Source: Heliocidaris tuberculata (Eukaryota > Echinodermata > Echinoidea > Camarodonta > Echinometridae). Taken from it: 64,000 bases of DNA. Made by a program: the position numbers and the translations under genes. Under the pieces are notes generated by a model. That model was not told the origin of the DNA, searched no databases, and saw only the letters and a program-made list of their open reading frames with translations. The stretch lies in NCBI GenBank assembly GCA_025618425.1, contig CM046832.1, positions 69,733,707 through 69,797,706 on the forward strand, given 5' to 3'. This document shows, one piece after another, positions 50,461 to 62,484 of the stretch. The number at the start of each line of letters is the position of its first letter. Positions within the stretch are counted from its first letter, which is position 1.

Positions 50461-51994
50461 TTGCACTTTATATATTGGCTTATCTACTATTTACCCCTTC
50501 CATTTTCTTCACCATTGCTGTTCTTTTAGTTTTCCCTATCCTTTATTTTTGTGCTATATCATCTTGTGATTGCACATCTCTCAGTCTGGCAAGCCAAGCT
50601 TCTTTCCATGTGACATCCTTTATTTGATTTCACCCCTCCCCTCTTGCTCTACCATATGCCCTCATTACCATGACAACCTTTCATGCATCCATGTCTTGCT
50701 CCAGTGATACATTTCCTGCAGCATCTTGTAAATTAGGAGGCAAATATCCATCAGACGTAATGGGATAGCCAAACAGATTGGGTGCATGTTCAACAGCCAG
50801 GGGATGCATTTGAAATGCAAATGTTGAGAGATGTAAAGATACATTCATTTGCAACATTTCTATGTATCAACAATGAATATTAAGTAATCAAGAGGATTGT
50901 GATATCTGGGTGATAGGAGCAGATGAGAGAGAGAGCTGAAGGGTAAGGGAATGTAAACCCCTGTACCTGCCAATTTTTACTGCTCCGCATCTCTGCCTGC
51001 TGCCATATGAGGAAGGGACGATGAAGAACCTGACAGGTTTTAATCAAACGAGATGCTTTGACACCATGGCGATGGGATGCCCTGGTATATACCAAGGGTG
51101 AAACCAAACCGTGTCTTCAAATGAAAGAATAATAGCTGGAGGAGAGTGCGCGATGGGAAGGATGACATGGTGACAAAATGTTTGAAAATGTTGGCTGTAT
51201 TACATGGAGTCTGCTTGAATGGTTCTTGTCATATCTGCCTTACTCTTTCTCTCACTCTCGCTTTCTCTCTCACTGTTGCTTCTTGAAGGATAACAAGTGG
51301 ACCACAGTCCAATATTTATGAATTCAAACCCAAAATAGATAAGAACAAAGATTAGTTTCTGTCAATCAGGCATGAATCACAATGATATAACAAAAAACCT
51401 GAGAACATTCAGACATTTATGCAGAGAGAGAATACAAGAAGGGTAGATACAACAAAGAAACAATAAAGGAGAGGAACATTTAAAATATGAAAAATGTTAT
51501 TAGCTGAATGTGTTTACATTATTGACCATTGCTAATCCAGAGTGTACATTGATCAAAACCCATCTTAGATATATGTTGTTTGAAGAGGAAACAGTCTTTA
51601 GCAAATTAATTACCAGTAACAAAGAAATGGGAAACATTCTTTGTTTTAAGTTTATCATGGAAAGTTATCATTTTATGACCCGCATGAATGTGCCTTTTAA
51701 TTTAAGTCCTTCAGTTTGGGCAATTGTTCATAGTAAGTAATGTTTCACTGAATCAGGAAGGTTACAGAACAAAGCATTTGTCCATTCACCTTCGTCGTCG
51801 AGACACTAGGCATATTATATCTCTGTCTCTTGGACTTTAGTTTGATACTTAAGTTCAAACATCTTTAAACAAAACCCATAGCAACCATTCATGGTAGAGG
51901 AAGCATTATGCTTCAATTTATTCGATTTATTCGCTAGCTCCACTACATTTCCCTAGAGTCCATGCCTTCCTGCGTTGGCCAAATACCCACTCAC

Positions 51995-52123
51995 CCACAA
52001 CGCCACTATGGTTGAGAAACCCAGCTAATTTCTGCCTTATCGTCTGCTGCGGGAGTCCTGCGTGTGAAAGAATCTTTCTTGCTCCAGTAACTTCTGTCCT
52101 GTTGCCATTTTGCATGAATGTCG
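51995..52123 (-). other. Candidate minus-strand exon, unidentified, phase 1-1
   Basis: Read on the minus strand, a pyrimidine-rich acceptor (tttctctttagcag) precedes 129 bp that stay open and end at G|gtgagt, a near-perfect donor. The exon has two bases of a split codon, 42 codons and one trailing base, so it is symmetric (phase 1 to 1). The translation starts TFMQNGNRTEVTG and continues with AGLPQQTIRQK; it is mixed and hydrophilic, not low-complexity. It is CpG-enriched and lies antisense inside the large semaphorin intron, 870 bp from exon D. No family is recognised. It could belong to a nested antisense gene, a transposon relic, or be coincidence. Confidence 0.38.
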
Positions 52124-52497
52124 CTGCTAAAGAGAAAGGGGAGAGAAACACTAGCTTTATTTGACATCACTCATGACGGAAGGTGAAGGTGCCATTGTGA
52201 TAATTTCCAACAATGGTGGGAAACATGAACAATCAGGGTGAGATCTGCATAAAAGGGAAATTCGATTGTTGACAGGGCCTTCATTCTAAAAGACCATGTT
52301 TCGTTTAACATTTGCTCTCTTATGATGAAATGTTGTGAGGCATTTTATAAAGAAACATGGAGAAAACATCTTTTGATCAAGGGTTTTGATTGTCCCTCAC
52401 TCAACATTGAATAATCCATGCGTGAATATGATAAACATCATTAAATGTTTTCACCTTATATTTGGGATTATTGCCAAAGATTGACACTTTGATACAT

Positions 52498-52573
52498 ACA
52501 TTATCTGGTGAGAGCCAAAAGGTCACTAACACATACAAGTTAACACCCTTCTGGATCTCATCAGACAATATTC
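52498..52573. repeat. Novel short palindromic element, copy 2
   Basis: The left arm TTATCTGGTGAGAGCCAAAA pairs with the reverse complement of the right arm (TTGTCTGATGAGATCCAGAA). The inner parts of the arms, CACTAAC and GTTAACACC, also pair. It lies in the large semaphorin intron about 420 bp before exon D. Confidence 0.65.
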
Positions 52574-52992
52574 TTGTGTGAAACGTGCTGTGGGTGTAAA
52601 ATAGGTATGACTTCTTTACAATCTTACCTAGATTTCCTGTTATAATCCATTTTCACTTTAGAGGATTCTTACAGTGAATCTTTGTCGAATCTATTTCTGT
52701 TTATATTTTGTTCTTTCAATAACCTAAAAAAACATGAATGCAAATCTTTTGAATTATTCCTGACATTTCTGTGGATTAACATGAGACTGACTGATACACA
52801 GACGAATACAAGGAAACATGAGAGATAACCATGTTGTTCAGGGGAAAGTCAGTAACATTGTAGATCCTCTCTCTCCCTAGCTCCCTCCCCCCTTTATCTT
52901 TGCTCACTGCCTTTGAAGCACCGGACTGTGAAATGGAAATATGACATCCTAACTGTTTCTATTCCCCACCATTTTCTCTCTCCCACTATCAG

Positions 52993-53091
52993 GAAGACTG
53001 CTGCAACTACATCCGTGTTCTGCTTGTACGCAAGAATCAGGTGTTTGCGTGTGGAACCAATGCTTTCAACCCCCTATGTACATTCAGGGAG
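52993..53091 (+). CDS. Semaphorin-5-like gene, exon D (CxNYIRVLL / CGTNAF block)
   Basis: A 99-bp exon of 33 codons, phase 0 to 0. The acceptor is tctcccactatcag and the donor is GAG|gtaagt. Translation begins EDCCNYIRVLLV, continues with FACGTNAFNP and ends LCTFRE. NYIRVLL and CGTNAF are the most diagnostic semaphorin motifs. The close spacing between them (VRKNQVFA), with no extra loop, resembles class 5 rather than classes 1, 3 or 6. The cysteines of DCC, ACGT and PLCT are the conserved disulfide positions. An open frame on the same strand (52913-53095) is shifted by two bases and is a shadow. The next family segment (GVARCPYDP-like) was not found before the window ends, so the following intron exceeds 10.9 kb. 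Confidence 0.9.
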
Positions 53092-56000
53092 GTAAGTGTG
53101 AACAACTATTTGTTATATGCAATACACCCTTTCACCTGAGATTAATAATTCATATAAAGCTTGGAATTAAATTTGATGATTATAAACAAGTACCTGTTAT
53201 TTCCAAAGCATATTTTCAGATTAAATAGCTAATCTCTATTCATGAAGCTTCAAATAAATTAAGCCAGCAAATAAGATATCTGTATCCTGTCACCCACTCA
53301 GGATTGAGGCATTGCATTAGTAGAAATTGAATTTTGGAGTGACAGTCATAAGATATTTATGTATCTGGGTCTGTTTTAATGGTTAACAATTAACTCCAAG
53401 CCCGTGGAAACCTGAAAGAGTATGTCCAGAGTATGATAGAATGAAAGTTGTTAAGTACAAGTCAAAGTAGGTAGATTGTTCATCATTTTCTGTCTCTTCT
53501 TACTAGATATCTACCCTTTCTCAGAAGCTATAACAAAATATCTGAGTAGAGGGTTGAAAGTTATATACCTGTTTCACTAGCATGTTATGTTTGTACTATA
53601 TTTGCTCTAGGAAATCACTCTCCTTGAACATTTAGAGTGCAAATGTATTCACCCCATTCCTTGGGGTCAGTTTAGAGCTTCATCTCTAATGTAATGTACA
53701 GTTAGGGCCATGACATTGAATGCAGACCAAGTGGGAGGAAAAAATGTTTTCTTCTTATCCAACCTTTCAAAGGGGCGCCGGTGATTGAACCCTAAATGGT
53801 TGGTTACCACGGTGATGTTTTGTCAACATTCCTAGCAATCCGTTGCATTCCTGAATGTTTTGCTTACACTTGCATCCGAGTTTAGGAGGGGGTGAGAATA
53901 AAGTCTTGAGCTGAAAGGAGAAAGTCCTTTGTTTTGAAGGATTTAGAAAGCATTAAGTGTGTTTAGATACATTTGATAAAGCAGTCAAACCTAACCCCGG
54001 AGGAGGATGATTTGTAGTTACCACGTTTTCTTGATTTTTCCATACCAATCCTCTGCAAGAAATTATGTCTATTAATAGATCTGCAAAAGGCTCAATATGG
54101 CTGAAACGTAGTAAAGGCAAAAACATATACTTCATGAATAGAGAAACAATGGAACTGACTACATATGCTCTATTAGATACTTCAGAAATAGCAGCTATAG
54201 AATGGAAGGATTAATGGAATCCTTAGGAAGATTTGAATGAGACTGTTGATCCTGTAGAGAAAGGGTTTTGTCATCAGAAAGAAGTGGGAAGGAAATGAAG
54301 GAGTAGATGGAAAGAGTACTAGAGGTTATGGGTTTTGCATATAGTCAAAACCCAAAATCGATCTTATAAACCACATACAGACATTACTTACTTCATCCCT
54401 TTATGTCATCCTTTATTATCGTGCCTGCCATATATTGCCACCTTGTCATTTCAATTTAATTGACTGTTTTGAGATAATTCTACCACATAAAAGCTACTGG
54501 AGAGCACACCTACACTCAATTACCTTTCCAGAAGGAGTCATTCAGCAAAATTTCTGCCTCTGCATAAACTTTTAAGAGCTATGTTATTCACAAGTGCCTG
54601 AAGAAAGAAAGCTAATCTGCAAGAAAAAAAACTTTGAGAAACAATCATTTTTCAATCCTCCCACCTTCATCTTAGCCTAGAAAATGAGAGGGAAAAAACG
54701 ACACAGAAAGTGTGGGTGTTTTATAAAATCTTGAAACATTTCTCTCTGCTGAAATAAGTTTGAGGTTCTGATAAAAATAACACACCCACTCAAATACTCT
54801 CTTGGGGTACATTGGAACTCTTGGGGTGCTCGTATTCACACTGCACGGTTTTCCACGAGGTGGGACTGTGGATGCTGACAATTCTTTCTTTGTGCACTGT
54901 GATTGCATGTGTGATGAAGTTTATGCAACATTAATATTCACCCACCTCTGTGTATCCTCAGAGAGAGGGGAGCTGATAATGACTTGTTGATGGATGTTGT
55001 GGAAACAGGAATTTACATCAAAGAACAAAGATAATTTGTCCGACAAAACTCATGTGTCGTTTGATCTACGTCAGCACAAATGACTGATGACAAAAGGTAT
55101 TTTACTTCCCACAAGAATCCCAATGCTGTCCTGTCTACATTTAGATTTTGAGGGGCAAATCAACATAATTTAATCCTGAGGACTGGACAGAAAGACCTTT
55201 TCAGTAAAGTAAAAAGAATAAATGAAAATTGAGGGATGGCTAGATAGAGGAGCTTATACATTCCAATTGAGCATTGATTTCATAGACAATGCTTGCTCTT
55301 AACTTCTTATCTAGTCAAGTCTTACAAAACTAAGAATATTGTGTAAGAATAAAATTATTCTTTTTGATCTGATATTGTTCCAACTGAAATTTTACTTTTG
55401 AATAATTCTTGAAAAGAAATTTTATGATCTCTGGTAACAATGACAGTATTGAGGTATTGATAGCTGGAATCAAATTCCCACCACATTCTTGAAATTTGTT
55501 CATTACAATCTGACAGAAATCATTGTGGTAACAGAAATCAAAGACAGAGATCTAATCTTCATAATTCTAAGGCAGACACAGAGAGCGTGACAGGGTATTC
55601 AATTCATATTCTGAATTCAATGCCAAAGAAGACGAACGTTCTTCAATTGCCTCCCCCTCAATGCTAGATTGCTCTTGAAGCTGAAATATGAGCCTCTCGC
55701 ACATGGACGGAGTAGTGGAAAGCAAGAAAAGTTAGAGTGAAGTCTTGAATTGTAATGCAGGAAGTTGATTCATAGACACGGATCTGAGTTAGCTTTCAGG
55801 GAATCATCAGTGAAAGTTTATAAGTAAAATAATGGTACAGGAGGGATGCAATCAGAGAAAATTAAGGATTGTAACCTCAAGCGCCAGCATTTGCCCCTTT
55901 CCCATGAAATACAATATGAGCTATCATAAGGACATCCGTCTGTGGACATGATGAATAGTGATATTGAATACCCAAAGAGTGTTCCATTGCTTGAAGATAA

Positions 56001-58546
56001 AGAAGCCACCAAATATGACACCTCCTTGTAATATTTTGCTTTGATTATGGCCAACAAAAAGGATGATATGTATAATGGATGATAAAGCTTGTATATACCA
56101 GAAGAAGAGATAGGAGGAGTAAGAGTTCATCTCTTTCTTCATTGACTATAAGGAGGTGTTGGAGCCATGGGTGGTGTTAACTTTGGGATAAAAATCAAGA
56201 TAGAAATTTAAAAAATTCTAGAAGAGAAGGTAGCAAGACTAACAAATGTGGGATGACATTTGAAATAATGATATTGTTTGCGACTTACTAATCACTGGAT
56301 CAGAATTGTATTTGAAACGTAAAGGTTAGACAGTTATTGTTGCTTCAATGCAAAAAATAATAAAATAACCTTTAAGAGGAAGGTTCGTTTGAAGGTAAAA
56401 TATTTCTGTGCTGAAAATTTGAGACATAATTATAAAGGAATTCCCACAACTGATCCATTTGATCAACTCGCATGACAACCTGTTTTACCTTCAGCCTCCT
56501 TAGTCCCACCTATAGCCTACTTAGTCTCTGTGATATATCAACAAGTTTTATTTCTACCTTAAAACTTGATTAATCTGTTCTCTGTAGAAGATAACAAAAA
56601 GAAGCCCTATATGAGGAATTGGGTGATGGTAGGTCTTCTAGTTATTTCAGTGCTAAATATCATAGAGGATTAAAACTGCTCTTTCATGTAGTGAAAATCT
56701 AGAGGCATAAAACCTTCTCATGTCAGGAAAACTTGCAAGTGGTGTCTGCAAATTGTAAAACTTGGCAAATAAATTTTGATGAGTTTTTTGCTGCCTGTTT
56801 TTTCTATGAACAAAAGCAATAAAAGTACCTGAATTTGGGAATCAATATCACCATAGGTCGTTTGAAAAACACTTCAAAACTTATTATAAAGTCATTGTGG
56901 TGTTTTGGCCTACAAATTCACTGTTAGAAGTAGAAAACATCTCTATTAAAAATGGCTGCCATATAAGATTCTTTAGTATCATGACTGTGCTCTCTCTTGT
57001 CTAAAGCAGCCATCAAGTTTTGGTTACAGGGTAGATAATGCTGTTCTTGATTGTGTGGATTGTTTCAAATTTTCACTAATGAGTTTTGATAAAAGACATT
57101 TCATATGATATGCTTGAATCTGGATGAAAGGGAAAGTGCTGTGATAAGCTTGAGTTACATTATGAAGTCAAATTCACTTTCACTCAGAGAAATTGATGCA
57201 TAGGAAGTGATAGAGAGAGAAAAAAAGAAAGAGGGGATGGGTGAGGAAGGTGAATATAGTGAGCTACTAGCAAGGAATAAAATTAAGACTGCTAGATTTT
57301 GATCCTGTCTGTAGAAAGTGTAAGTACATGCTATCTTATGAAGATGTAAATATGTCACCTAATATGTATTGTAAGAGGGCATGGTTTATTGGTTTTGCAT
57401 TTTTTCACTATATTAAGACCATGCAATTCCAGATATTTTCGCATCTTCAGGGAAATTACAAAATATATATTAAACACTTATTCCATGAAGAATCCAACAT
57501 AAAGATGTACAAAGAAACTGATTTATATGAGACTCTTCTGTGACATTCAAATTTTGTCCCCAGAGGTCAGTTCTAAAATTTCTACTCCTGTCATTTAATA
57601 GAGAATTATTCTGACCACTTCCTATGTCCAGTCAAATGCAATTTATCTTGACTTCTCAAACCTTAAGTTGAGTTACACTATCAGCTCTGTGTCATGTCCC
57701 TCCCTAAGATATGGCCAATTTGATAAGCTATAGATGTGGCGGCCAGGCAACTGGTCATCACTAAAGGTCAAGCCAAAAGGTTGTCCGCTAAGAGGACAGG
57801 ATGACGGCTCACGTCAGCGACATCCAATATTGGTATGAGGAGTAGAAGGAACCGATGAGTAGCATAGAAGAACTCTGAAATACAATCCTGAAGAGCTTGG
57901 GTATATTTTTGTCTTTGGGTAGTTGAGGATCATTCGGGTATAGCAGCAAGGGAATAAAAGTAAATGCACTTTCCCTCGTAGATGTTGATGTCTTGTAGTG
58001 ATCCATAACGAATCTGCGTGACCGACTCGATAGCCCTTTTTAGGAAAGGAATGCAGATATTTTTTTGTAGCATTGATTCTAAATCATCCCTTAACTGCAT
58101 GGAGACACCAAAGCTATCTTCTTTTCCTCAATAGAATTCTCAAACATACAAAGTATGTTTTGTTATTATTTTTAAAACCAGGTATACAGAACCATGATGA
58201 ATATCTAAAAAGAGTAATGTCTATAAATGTAAAAATGCCAAAATGAAATGGTACAGAAGAGAAAAAATAATCCAGGGATAATAGTAAATCCAGGAGAGGA
58301 AGAAAGAAGAAAGGGAGGGATACTCGAGATGATAAAACATACAGTGAGGAAGAAAGAAATCCCATAACCGGACATTTAAAGACGTAACTTCCAACCAAGT
58401 AAATTCCATACATGCTGTAGGAAATGTGACACGATTAGTTAAGCAAACCGAATTTGGACGATGTGGGAAGGTTATTGATTGGGTAAGTGGATGATATTGG
58501 CTGCTTCCTACAACGCTGCATTAATGGCAGCATGCGTCTGGAATTT

Positions 58547-58625
58547 GGCAGATTTTGGCCGAGCGGTTAAAGACGTTGCCCTTGTCCTCCTGTGAAGGGT
58601 CTTGGGAAAGGTGTCAATGAATCTA
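58547..58625 (+). other. tRNA-Leu/Ser-like relic (A-box region only)
   Basis: TGGCCGAGCGGTTAAAGACG (58556-58575) matches the D-arm and A box of class II tRNAs (Leu/Ser), and GCAGATT in front resembles an acceptor stem. The expected GGTTCGAATCC B box is absent at the right distance (only GGGTCTTGGGAAAGG is present). It is more likely a decayed tRNA pseudogene or the head of a SINE than a working tRNA. Confidence 0.4.
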
Positions 58626-59302
58626 TTCATGAACCCAACCTTTCTGCGAGAGCGGGAATCTTTCCATGAATATCACATCAACACGGTGTTGCATATATAT
58701 TATTCTTTACTTCTCCTCTGCTTTTGGAATGCTAGTGACCCTATGAGTTGTTTGGGTTGTTGTACGTGACCAAAATATTTCATTTTAGATGAGAAATCAA
58801 GTTTGCTTTTGATGGGTTTATTTCACAAAATGCTAGTGAAGGGAATGATGCTCAGAAAGCTGTTTTGAATGTTGATACAAAAACAGAAACATATATACGG
58901 GAGGGGAGCCCCTTTGTTCACTGCTTCCCTCTGTCTCTTTTACCATGGGACCTAATTTGCCCCCTCTTTCCTACCATGAGAGTCTTTAAAGGTCTTGGCA
59001 ATATCACCTCTACATTCAATTCGGGATGGGTAAAGTGACTTTGGGTAAGTAACGGACAAAAAGAATAATACATTTTAAGAAATTAAACAGTTGAATGATT
59101 ATCTGCTAAAATAGATGTAGCAAGTTAGCTTGAAATATTAATCACATTTATAGGAGGTATTGGTAGGGTCAAAATAGAGAAAGGAAGGGGGTAAGCAATG
59201 AAAAGCCAGATGTGAAGAAAACTAGCCAGGTTGGATTGAAGTGGATTCAATTCATTAGAGGTGAAGCCCCATGAGGTGGTAAAGAGACATGGGAAAGGAT
59301 GC

Positions 59303-59330
59303 CGGTCCGGTTGGTCGGTCGGTCGGTAGG
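59303..59330. repeat. GGTC/GGTY tetranucleotide repeat
   Basis: GGTCCGGTTGGTCGGTCGGT then CGGTAGG; an unusual CpG-containing tetranucleotide repeat of about six units. Confidence 0.8.
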
Positions 59331-59523
59331 AGATGAATAGTAGCAGGATCTGGAACAAGATGTCATGCTGGTCAGACCCTGGTAGTAAGAGGTGGAGGGG
59401 GACCCAGTGGGGAAACAAGGGGGGCAGGGTTAGAATTAGGGTAGAGTGCATGACCAGAACTGCACTTCAAATTTCCTGTTGTGTGGAATGTACATGAAAT
59501 GAACAGCACAGGATATACAGGGC

Positions 59524-59612
59524 ATATCGTTTGGTTGGAGCCAGAAAGGCGTTAACTCTGTGTTATAGTATATGAGTTAATGTCCTTCTGGCTCTCAACA
59601 GACGATATATTG
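59524..59612. repeat. Novel short palindromic element, copy 3
   Basis: The most complete copy. The left arm ATATCGTTTGGTTGGAGCC...GTTAACTC pairs over about 36 bp with the reverse complement of the right arm (ATATCGTCTGTTGAGAGCC...ATTAACTC). The loop is about 15 bp (TGTGTTATAGTATAT). It lies in the semaphorin intron after exon D. Confidence 0.65.
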
Positions 59613-59789
59613 GAGTAATTGTAGGACATACATGGAATCTGGAGATAGTAGAAGATTCAATGTTTTCCTGTCTAGTGCATAATCATAAAAACACTTTAAA
59701 AACTCAGAAACCCTAACTAATCTTATCGTGGAATCCTCCTTAATGAATAATTATAACATAAGAAGTGAGGGATGGCTTGTTGGTAATTA

Positions 59790-60352
59790 GTACTCAGTGA
59801 TCAGTCTGTTTAACTCAAAGCAATAGTGTATAGAGTGGGTTATTAGGCACAGGTCATTAACCATCAGCAATGCTTTGCCTTCATCTTTTCCTCGTCTTAA
59901 TTCTCTTAAGAAGTTTTCCCCATCATTCAAGCACACTGTAATGGATGCACTTAATAAGCAGTAAAGGGTCATTAAGGGTAATCCCAGGGTCTGGCCATTG
60001 TAGTACCTCTTCAAATTCAACTCTTTACATGGTCAATGATGGTGCAGTCAAAAAAGAAATGAAGGATATTTAAGAGTAATCAAAGAGCCCCATCCCCCCA
60101 AGAGTACCAAAACTTATACCTCTTAGGGCTTAATCGTATCATTGAAAACACACCTTTGGATTCATGAAGGGGCTGTCTTATGGCCCTCTTATGGGTCCTC
60201 ACGTAACTCATAAACCCTCTGTACAATAGGAGGCCATCCACGACACCCAGGGATACAGACTGGTCTGTCGGTGGAAAGACACCGCTTCCAGATAGAGTTT
60301 CGGCACACGTGTCCCACACCTGTGCTGCGGGTAATTTGAAAACTTTTCTCAT
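59790..60352 (-). mobile_element. Decayed LINE ORF2 C-terminal (zinc-binding) fragment
   Basis: On the minus strand, an open frame from 60352 to 60080 ends RLSPKRYKFWYSWGDGAL, then after a stop ILHFFFDCTIIDHV follows (near 60042-60083). The order SP-x-(C)-x3-(C)...GDG-x-L-LH-x-FF-x-C is the layout of the reverse-transcriptase zinc-binding region in non-LTR retrotransposons, here with the first cysteines replaced by R and W. After a frame change comes EFEEVLQWPDPGITLNDPL. Another open frame ends MVNDLCLITHSIHYCFELNR, like the LINE C-terminal end. Stops and frameshifts make it inactive. The RT core is not seen; the clade is undetermined. Confidence 0.45.
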
Positions 60353-60498
60353 ACCCCTAGGCAGATGCCTGCTGTAATTTTCTGTTTTTTCCGCCTTCCC
60401 TATTTCTTCTTTTTGAACTCAAGGTTGTGTAATGTTGCTGCATGTCATCAGCAATTAGATTTGAAGTGTTAGGCCATTGTTGTCAATCTTATATTTTA

Positions 60499-60562
60499 CT
60501 CTCTCCCTCTCTGTCTCTCTGTGTCTCTGTGTCTCTGTCCCCTCTCTCTCTCTCTCTCTCTT
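60499..60562. repeat. (CT)n / (GTCTCT)n microsatellite
   Basis: CT run with GTCTCT hexamer repeats in the middle (GTGTCTCTGTGTCTCTGT) and a pure CT run at 60541-60560. Confidence 0.9.
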
Positions 60563-61812
60563 TCCCTTTTCCCCCTTCTGTCTGTCCATCTGAGTCACTT
60601 TCCCCTCAATTCTAACACTTAATTGAATTGAACGATTTCTGTCGGCAAAGATCTCTGCCATTCTTGAGTTAGGCTCCTCTAATTTCCAAATGTTGAAGCA
60701 ACAGGAGAGATCATCCAAAAGGTATTACTTGTGCCCCTTCTCAAGATCATGCTACTTTATGCAATTGAAAAACAGATCAATGTTATCAAGGATACTGATT
60801 GCATGAAAAGACAATCAAAAGGAGCTTAGAGAGAGAGTATATATATTGAAAGGTTTGTCAGTAGTAGATGGTATAGAAGTTGAAAGAAGGTCATAAGATA
60901 GGGAAGAGAAAAAAAAAGGATTAAAGTTTTGACAAAGAAGCAAAGGGGCAATGAGAATACGAGAACATAGACTGCTATCTGAAAAATCATCCACCATCTT
61001 TTAATATCCTTCAAGATTCTATTCTGTGCTTGTAATGAAACATGACAGAGTGCAAGATCATCTGGAAATTAAAAACATATTTTCTCCTAAGATCAAGAGA
61101 GTATCTCCTTTTTTATTTCATGTAAGGGGAGAAGATAATCTTAAAATACATAACCAGATACACCTGTCCTGTTGCTATGTTGCTATTCTGAGTAGATAAG
61201 GAGTTACCTTTGACCCAACATTCCATAAATTCTTGGGGGGATTCAAGAATTGAAGGGATATGACTGTCACAAAATGATATATATATATGATCTCATTCTC
61301 AATATAGCATCAGTAATCATAAACTGTAAGAATCAGTGGCTATCTTCTTCATTGATTCTTAGAAAGTATGGTCCATCACTACAGAGTGATCATAGTTTTG
61401 TATCACTTGACTTCATTGTTCAGTCAAGATCTGGTACACATATAAAATTTATATGTTAGGGTGTGAGTCAGTAATAAAATTTGTAATGAAAGAGCGCCTT
61501 TGTTTATTTTATTGGTGACAATAAGATATGAAATGTATTCTATATCAGATGAAGCAAGAAAAGAGGATCTGGGAGGAGGTAAAGTTAGAATTTTTATGGT
61601 TGTAGTTGATATGAATATGATAAGTCTCTTGAATCAGTAAATGTTCTAAAATTGAGCTCTGAGAGATGTCAACCTACAAGTATATTGTTAGTTGTGCATA
61701 GTCTACATAGTTTCTTGTAACACTAGGCTTGTGAGAAGGCACTTTCCCTGCCACAAAAGTGCATACTTCGGGAGCAGATCTAGTTGTGAAGTTATGAATC
61801 TGAGGTGGTGAA

Positions 61813-61858
61813 AAGAGAGAGAGAGAGACAGAGATAGATAAGTACAGAAAGAGAGAGG

Positions 61859-61890
<32 letters not shown>
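61813..61890. repeat. (GA)n microsatellite with GATA and GAAA interruptions
   Basis: Two GA runs separated by CAGAGATAGATAAGTACAGAAA; Leu/Ser-rich minus frame is an artefact. Confidence 0.95.
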
Positions 61891-61891
<1 letters not shown>

Positions 61892-62484
61892 TGGATAGAG
61901 GAATTCTGAGAATATAAATGATGGAAAGAAAACATGTAAACGTTCTCAATGTACACAACTTATAAGTTTCAGAATATAAACTACCACAACTAGTGATAAA
62001 AACATTTTCATGAAAATGATTAGCATTCGAGACACAGGTCAATGACATTCTTAGATGCATTGGAGTTGTTCACTTGTTTTATTTTGTAGGACAGAGCGAT
62101 CAGCAAGGGTTGAACTTGAAAGTTAAATTTTTAGTAGTCCCTTTGAGCTATTTACATGGCCTTATCACAAGATGGCAACAGGTGTAGTGCTGGTTTTATT
62201 TTTGTTGTTGTTGCAAAATTACCATTGACTTCTATATGACTCTTTGGACAGAGAGGAAAATGTGTGACCTTATCTGTTTCTCTTGTTTCTGTGTTTTTAT
62301 TTCCCTTTTTAAAGATTCCCTATACTAGTGCCAAAAGTTCATGGGATATTTTGGAGCTATTACTGACCAAAAGATAAAATTGGTGGTGGTGAGAAAACTG
62401 AAAAAAAAAGTAGAGAGAACAGGATGAGGGGTGGGTGTGTGGGTCAAAGATGGGTCAATGTATCATAGATGGTGAAGTGTGATA

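Larger units (their letters stand above)
41687..52992 (+). other. Large semaphorin intron between exons C and D (phase 0)
   Basis: A GT-AG intron of 11,306 bp. It contains a 16-base poly-C run (42247-42262), a (CA)n run at 42526-42541, CpG-enriched open patches near 42060-42240, 43690-43880 and 47720-47840, a CpG-enriched non-open patch at 49310-49560, a long (CT)n tract at 50368-50460, a minus-strand exon candidate (51995-52123) and one copy of the novel hairpin element (52498-52573). Nothing else in it supports a gene. Confidence 0.75.

Noticed and set aside
52913..53095. 60-codon + frame over exon D
   Set aside because: It is two bases out of phase with the semaphorin reading; the splice sites and NYIRVLL/CGTNAF motifs fix the true frame.
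61674..62060. 128-codon minus frame
   Set aside because: The core is a GA microsatellite read as Leu-Ser; flanks lack motifs.
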